Part shown: one piece after another, positions 14,818 to 18,765 of the stretch
Layout: each line of letters opens with the position of its first letter
How positions within the stretch are numbered: position 1 is the first letter of the stretch
Origin: DASPOF01 sp035626155
GTDB lineage: Bacteria; Desulfobacterota; Binatia; Binatales; Binataceae
Reading direction: 5' to 3'
Assembly: GCA_035626155.1 (NCBI GenBank)
Contig: DASPOF010000001.1
Coordinates: forward strand, 1 to 18,765
DNA length: 18,765 bases
Program-made: the position numbers and the translations under genes
Notes under the pieces: generated by a model
What the model saw: only the letters and a program-made list of their open reading frames with translations
The model's database searches: none
Told to the model about the DNA's origin: nothing

Positions 14818-14850
14818 GCGGAAACCGCCGGGTCGCCGTTCGGTTTCCGC
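14818..14850. repeat. 10-bp inverted repeat between divergent genes
   Basis: GCGGAAACCG (14818-14827) and CGGTTTCCGC (14841-14850), with a 13-base loop. No T-run follows on either strand, so it is not a standard terminator. It lies between the metal operon promoter and the beta-helix gene. Confidence 0.5.
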
Positions 14851-15038
14851 TCGTCGGCCACCCGCCCCACCGATGAGGCCGCCTTATGTGTTTTTCGTAT
14901 TCCCCTAATGGATCCCCACGGGTAAAAAGGTCACAGGGGGAGTTTCCGCCCAGTTTAGATGACGGTAACACAAGCGGACAGGTACGGTCGGCGCGCCGCT
15001 GCCGAAGCCGCATTGTTGGTGCAGTTGACGGACGGGCG

Positions 15039-17039
15039 ATGAGCGACGCGACGGCTCTTTCGCGATGGCGACGAGCGGCCGCCGAGGCCGTTCGCGGCGC
15101 GTTAGCGGCGGCGCGCGTCCCGCTTCAACGGCTCGCGCCTGCGCGCACCACGCTGAAGGCGCTCCTCTTGATGGCCGGCGTTTGTGGCGGCGCGGTGATT
15201 ATCGGAACGTTAGCCGCGCCGCACAAGGTCACAGCCACGGTTACGATCAACGTCGATACGCTCGACGATCCGGGGAAGCCGGGCGAATGCGCCTTGCGCG
15301 ACGCGATCACTGCCGCGAATACTCAGTCCGCGGTGCATAACTGCCCCCCCGGGACCGGCGCGGACACTATCGGATTCTCAGTCGCGGGCACCATAACGTT
15401 GACCTCCACTCTGCCATCGATCACAGGAGGCACCTCGGGCATACTGGTGATACAGGGCGCGGGCATCACCCTGGACGGCAGCGGGAACCAGATCTTCGTA
15501 GTTCCCGGCACACTCGAGGCGAGCGGCCTGACGCTGAAGAACGGGTCGGCGGCCAACGGCGGCGCCATTTCCGTTTCGGGCTCGCTGCAGGTCACGGGCT
15601 GCTCCTTCCAGAACAACACAGCCACCGGCAACGGGGGCGCGATCTTCGGCGGACCCAGCGGAGCGGGGCTCCCGCATCTCACGGTTACCAGCAGCGATTT
15701 CTCCAACAACACCGCGAGCGGCAGCGGCGGCGCCATCTATACTGGAGGTTCGCTGGACGTATTCACCAGTGAGTTCGACACTAATTCGGCCGGGTCCGCC
15801 GGCAGCGGGGGCGCGATCGACAATGTCGATCCTGGCGGGTTGGGAATCACCAATAGCCTGTTCGACGGCAATACAGCCGGCAATCGAGGCGGCGCTGTCG
15901 ATAACAGCAGCACCACAAACACGGTCAATGTCAGCGGCACCACCTTCGCCAATAACATGCAAAACGGCATTGTTGGTGCTGGCGGCGGCGCGATAGGCAA
16001 CGGCGGCTGCTCAATCTTCTGCGCAGCGACCAGCATTTTGAACAGCACTTTCTCGGGCAACTCCGCAATCGAGGGCGGCGGCACGTACAACAATGCCGGC
16101 GTCGTCGAGGTCCATTTCTGCACTTTCGAAGGCAACTCGGCGAGCGGTACCGGCGGGGCCGACATCTATGACCAAAACACCGTACCAAGCCACGCAACGG
16201 CGGTCGGCGAGAGCATCCTGGCGGCAAGCCTCGGCGGCAATAACTGCAACGCCGCCGCAGGAACGATAGACGACGGCGGCTTCAACATCTCCGATGACAC
16301 GTCGTGCGGTTTTGCGAACACCGGCGGCGTTAACGGCCAGACCGTCGGCGACGGCGTCACCCCGAGCCTCGATCCGGGGGGTCTGGCGGACAACGGCGGC
16401 CCGACGGAGACCATCGCGGAGGAGCCGGGCAGCCCGTCGATCGATGCGGTGAACGGCGTCGCTTGCGGCAGCATTACCAACGTGGACCAGCGCGGCGAAC
16501 CCCGTCCGGATCCCGAAGATCCCCCCGCCTCCAAGGGCGGCGGCGCCGCTTGCGACATCGGGGCATTTGAGCTGCAGGAGTCCTCGCCCCAGCCCACGCC
16601 AACTCCGAGCGCGACGGCGACCGCGACCACAACCGCGACGGCGACTGCCACTGAAACCGCCACGGACACACCGACCGCGACCGCGACGGCGACCGCAACC
16701 GCCACCGCGACTCAGACGGTCACCGCGACGCCGACTGCGACTGCGACGGCGACCGCGACCAAAACCGCAACTATGACCGCAACCATCACCGCGACGCCGA
16801 CCGCCACCAATACGGCAACCCCCACCGCGACTAAGACCCCCAAACCAAAGAAGTCGCGGACCCCGACCGCGACCAAGACTCCTAAACCTAAGACCCCGAC
16901 TCCGACCAAGACCCCCAAGCCCAAGAAGACGCGGACACCGACCCCAACCAAAACGCCGAAACCCAAGAGGACGCCAACTCCGACCCCGACTAAAACTCCG
17001 AAATCCAGGACGCCGACGCCGACTGCAACTCCGACCTGA
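15039..17039 (+). CDS. Secreted beta-helix protein (CSLREA / choice-of-anchor Q type) with Thr-rich and cationic tail
   Basis: A 666-residue surface or secreted protein. A long N-region (about 43 residues, SRWRRAAAEAVRG...) precedes the hydrophobic segment LKALLLMAGVCGGAVIIGTLAAP, an unusually late signal peptide or anchor. Next comes a CSLREA-like start (GECALRDAITAAN), then a parallel beta-helix of about 400 residues with repeated rungs of the form 'S/T-F-x-N-N/S-x-A-x-G-x-GGAI'. The barrel closes with DQRGEPRPDP...CDIGAFEL, the choice-of-anchor Q signature. From residue 518 a Thr/Ala repeat leads into a basic tail with repeats of TKTPKPK. No catalytic residues are recognised; adhesion or polysaccharide binding is plausible but unproven. 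ATG 15039 is chosen because the paralog downstream starts at the same point (MSxASxxSRWRR); a frame from 14886 adds 51 unsupported residues. No strong ribosome site is seen. Confidence 0.85.
   Translation: MSDATALSRWRRAAAEAVRGALAAARVPLQRLAPARTTLKALLLMAGVCGGAVIIGTLAAPHKVTATVTINVDTLDDPGKPGECALRDAITAANTQSAVHNCPPGTGADTIGFSVAGTITLTSTLPSITGGTSGILVIQGAGITLDGSGNQIFVVPGTLEASGLTLKNGSAANGGAISVSGSLQVTGCSFQNNTATGNGGAIFGGPSGAGLPHLTVTSSDFSNNTASGSGGAIYTGGSLDVFTSEFDTNSAGSAGSGGAIDNVDPGGLGITNSLFDGNTAGNRGGAVDNSSTTNTVNVSGTTFANNMQNGIVGAGGGAIGNGGCSIFCAATSILNSTFSGNSAIEGGGTYNNAGVVEVHFCTFEGNSASGTGGADIYDQNTVPSHATAVGESILAASLGGNNCNAAAGTIDDGGFNISDDTSCGFANTGGVNGQTVGDGVTPSLDPGGLADNGGPTETIAEEPGSPSIDAVNGVACGSITNVDQRGEPRPDPEDPPASKGGGAACDIGAFELQESSPQPTPTPSATATATTTATATATETATDTPTATATATATATATQTVTATPTATATATATKTATMTATITATPTATNTATPTATKTPKPKKSRTPTATKTPKPKTPTPTKTPKPKKTRTPTPTKTPKPKRTPTPTPTKTPKSRTPTPTATPT
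16590..17036 (+). repeat. Coding repeat: Thr/Ala tract followed by Thr-Lys-Pro cationic tail
   Basis: The first part (16590-16829) is the same Thr-Ala-Thr-X rhythm as in the S53 peptidase gene (2610-3182). From 16830 it changes to repeats of TKTPKPK (four copies, then TKTPKSR) separated by RTPTPT-type spacers, giving a strongly basic C-terminus that ends in TPT. The basic part could bind an acidic surface polymer or DNA; that is inference. Confidence 0.88.
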
Positions 17040-17253
17040 AGCCGCGGAGATCCCTCGCGCGACCGGCCCTAGCCGAAGCCAAAAGCCTCGGACTGAGCGC
17101 ATCATCGACGCTAGCGATATGAATTTCCTCAGCTAGAAAATCAGAAAGGCGAAGAGCAGCCCAAGTGCAACTGACAAGATCGCAGCGTAGTGGAGGAACT
17201 CGGCACGGTCGCGCCGCGATCGCGCTATCGGCGGGCCGGTTGTTGGGTGCGCG
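17040..17253. other. Spacer between tandem beta-helix genes
   Basis: No gene is seen. The last ~55 bases resemble the region just upstream of the first paralog (shared ACGGTCG...CGCCGC and TTGTTGG...GCG before the ATG), so the duplication appears to have included upstream DNA. I found no clear terminator or promoter. Confidence 0.45.
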
Positions 17254-18765
17254 ATGAGCGAAGCATCGGTGTTTTCGCGATGGCGCCGTAATGCGGCACA
17301 AGCGGTTCATCTGGCCTCGGCCGCGGCGCGCGGATCGCTTCAACGGCTCGTGTCGGCGCGCACCACGCTGAAAGCTTTGCTCTTGATGGCCGGTGTTTCT
17401 GGCGGCGCGGTGATTGTCGGGACGTTGGTGGCGCCCCACAGACTCAAAGCCCAGGATACCATTACCGTCAACACGCTCCTGGATGACATCACTTTCGGTG
17501 ACGGCATGTGCAGCCTGCGCAAAGCGATCAACAACATCGATGAGAGCGGGGACGAATCGGGCGGCGACTGCACATCGGGCGCCATCACCAGCACTATCGA
17601 ATTTGCTATGGGAGGCACCATAACCCTGACGTGGGGTGTTTTGACGCTCAACAATAGTGCGACAATCGACGGCGCCGGCATCACTTTGGACGGAAATGGC
17701 GGACCGATTCTTGCGCTTCCGGGCGGAACGATTTTCCTGAACGGTCTGGTGTTCGAGAATGGCTCGGCGACCAATGGCGGAGCCATTTCGATTTCTGGGG
17801 CGGCGGTGCATATAACCGGCTGCGCTTTCTCGGGGAACTCTGCCACAGATGATGGCGGCGCAATCGATGCCACCGGTTCCTCGGATGTCATCATCTCGGG
17901 CAGCAGTTTTCAGGACAACACCGCGGGGGACTCGGGGGGCGCCATCTACGAGAGTTCCAATGAACAACTGGTGGTTAGTGGCAGCAGCTTTAGCGCGAAC
18001 TCGGCTACCCTGGGTTCGGGAGGCGCGATCTATTCGGAGACAACCACCTCTATCGCAACGAGCACCTTCGCACTGAACAACGCCGCTGAGGGTGGGGCCG
18101 TAGATAACTCAGAACCATCGGGTGCGGGCACGCTTAATATTCAGACCAGCACCTTCTACACGAACACTGCGACATTCGGCGGCGGTGCGATCTTCAATGA
18201 GGACCTTGCCTCGACCGGCGTCCTTAACAGTACCTTCAGCGGCAACTCTGGGGGTACGGACGGAGGCGCGACTTACAACAACTTAGGCCTGATAGAGATG
18301 GAGTTTTGCACATTCTCCGGAAACGCGACCGGTTTGGGCGGAACCATTTTCGATGTAAGTACGAAGCCGGATGGAACTTTTATCGGCGAGAGCATACTGG
18401 TCGGGGGAGGCGCAGCCACCCCGAATTGCAGTGCAGCAAGCGGGAATATCGATGATGGCGGGTATAACGTCTCGGACGACGACAGCTGCGGCTTTACGGG
18501 GACCGGCGCGCAAGGGCAGACCTTGGGCGACGGGGTCAGCGCTCTCCTCGACCCCTCGGGGCTCGCCCTCAATGGCGGACCGACTGAGACTATCGCGGAG
18601 CTACCGTTAAGCGTTTCGATCGATGCAATTGCAATCGGGACTTGCCACAACTTCACAACGACTGACCAGCGCGGCATGCCCCGGCCCGACCCCGAAGATG
18701 GTCCCGACGGTCCTTGCGACATTGGCGCGTACGAGTACCAAGCCTCGACCGCGATCCCGACGCCC
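17254..18765 (+). CDS. Secreted beta-helix protein, tandem paralog of the preceding gene (3' end outside window)
   Basis: An open frame of 504 codons from ATG 17254 to the window edge with no stop. It is a clear paralog of the previous gene: the same N-terminus (MSEASVFSRWRRNAAQAV), the same late hydrophobic segment (TLKALLLMAGVSGGAVIVGTLVAPH), the CSLREA-like MCSLRKAINNID, beta-helix rungs such as NGSATNGGAISISG, NSATDDGGAI and NTAGDSGGAIYES, the ESILVGGG...NCS...DDGGYNVSDD block, and the closing DQRGMPRPDP...CDIGAYEY. The last visible residues (STAIPTP) suggest that a Thr-rich tail begins just past the end. Relative to its neighbour, the region after the signal has QDTITVNTL in place of TVTINVDTL, and many rung positions differ, so the duplication is not recent. 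Function is unknown beyond a likely extracellular location. Confidence 0.85.
   Translation, partial: MSEASVFSRWRRNAAQAVHLASAAARGSLQRLVSARTTLKALLLMAGVSGGAVIVGTLVAPHRLKAQDTITVNTLLDDITFGDGMCSLRKAINNIDESGDESGGDCTSGAITSTIEFAMGGTITLTWGVLTLNNSATIDGAGITLDGNGGPILALPGGTIFLNGLVFENGSATNGGAISISGAAVHITGCAFSGNSATDDGGAIDATGSSDVIISGSSFQDNTAGDSGGAIYESSNEQLVVSGSSFSANSATLGSGGAIYSETTTSIATSTFALNNAAEGGAVDNSEPSGAGTLNIQTSTFYTNTATFGGGAIFNEDLASTGVLNSTFSGNSGGTDGGATYNNLGLIEMEFCTFSGNATGLGGTIFDVSTKPDGTFIGESILVGGGAATPNCSAASGNIDDGGYNVSDDDSCGFTGTGAQGQTLGDGVSALLDPSGLALNGGPTETIAELPLSVSIDAIAIGTCHNFTTTDQRGMPRPDPEDGPDGPCDIGAYEYQASTAIPTP

Noticed and set aside
14781..15038. Possible riboswitch (c-di-GMP or cobalamin type) before the beta-helix gene
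   Set aside because: No conserved core of any riboswitch class could be matched; only a simple inverted repeat is present.
16011..17105. 364-codon antisense frame over the beta-helix gene
   Set aside because: Gly/Arg-rich shadow of repeat sequence with no domain or start signal.

Overview
The window looks like chromosome from a GC-rich, Gram-negative, free-living bacterium. It has sigma-54 promoters with an NtrC-type activator, and large secreted proteins with Thr-Ala-Thr-Pro linkers. Such linkers together with 'choice-of-anchor Q' beta-helix proteins are reminiscent of soil deltaproteobacterial or Binatota-like genomes. That placement is inference; there is no rRNA or other marker gene here. 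I saw no transposase, CRISPR array, tRNA or phage gene.

Layout. (1) 1-455: non-coding, with inverted repeats. (2) 456-3515 (+): secreted S53 (sedolisin/kumamolisin) peptidase with a ~190-residue Thr/Ala linker and a C-terminal ASH-like beta domain. (3) 3655-4299 (-): MarC-family membrane protein, divergent from (4) 4619-5950 (+): NtrC-family sigma-54 response regulator. (5) 6238-6717 (+): divergent PII-like protein behind a good sigma-54 promoter. (6) 7173-12504 (+): potassium P-type ATPase operon, consisting of a 31-residue membrane peptide, kdpF, kdpA, kdpB and a much enlarged kdpC, behind an essentially consensus sigma-54 promoter. No kdpD or kdpE is in the window. (7) 14750-12536 (-): metal-efflux operon of a CsoR/RcnR-type repressor, a CDF exporter with a Zn-type HxxxD/HxxxD site, and a membrane-anchored methyltransferase. 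A palindromic operator sits inside the promoter spacer. (8) 15039-17039 and 17254-18765 (+): tandem paralogous secreted beta-helix proteins (CSLREA plus choice-of-anchor Q type). The second runs off the window.

How the genes may work together. The main candidate for a new system is 4.6-12.5 kb: an NtrC-type activator, then a sigma-54 promoter driving a PII-like protein that has lost the uridylylated tyrosine and the glycine-rich B-loop, then a second sigma-54 promoter driving kdp. This suggests that high-affinity K+ uptake is controlled by a sigma-54/NtrC-type and PII-like circuit instead of KdpDE. The promoters and domain motifs are read from sequence. The regulatory link between activator and promoters is inference.
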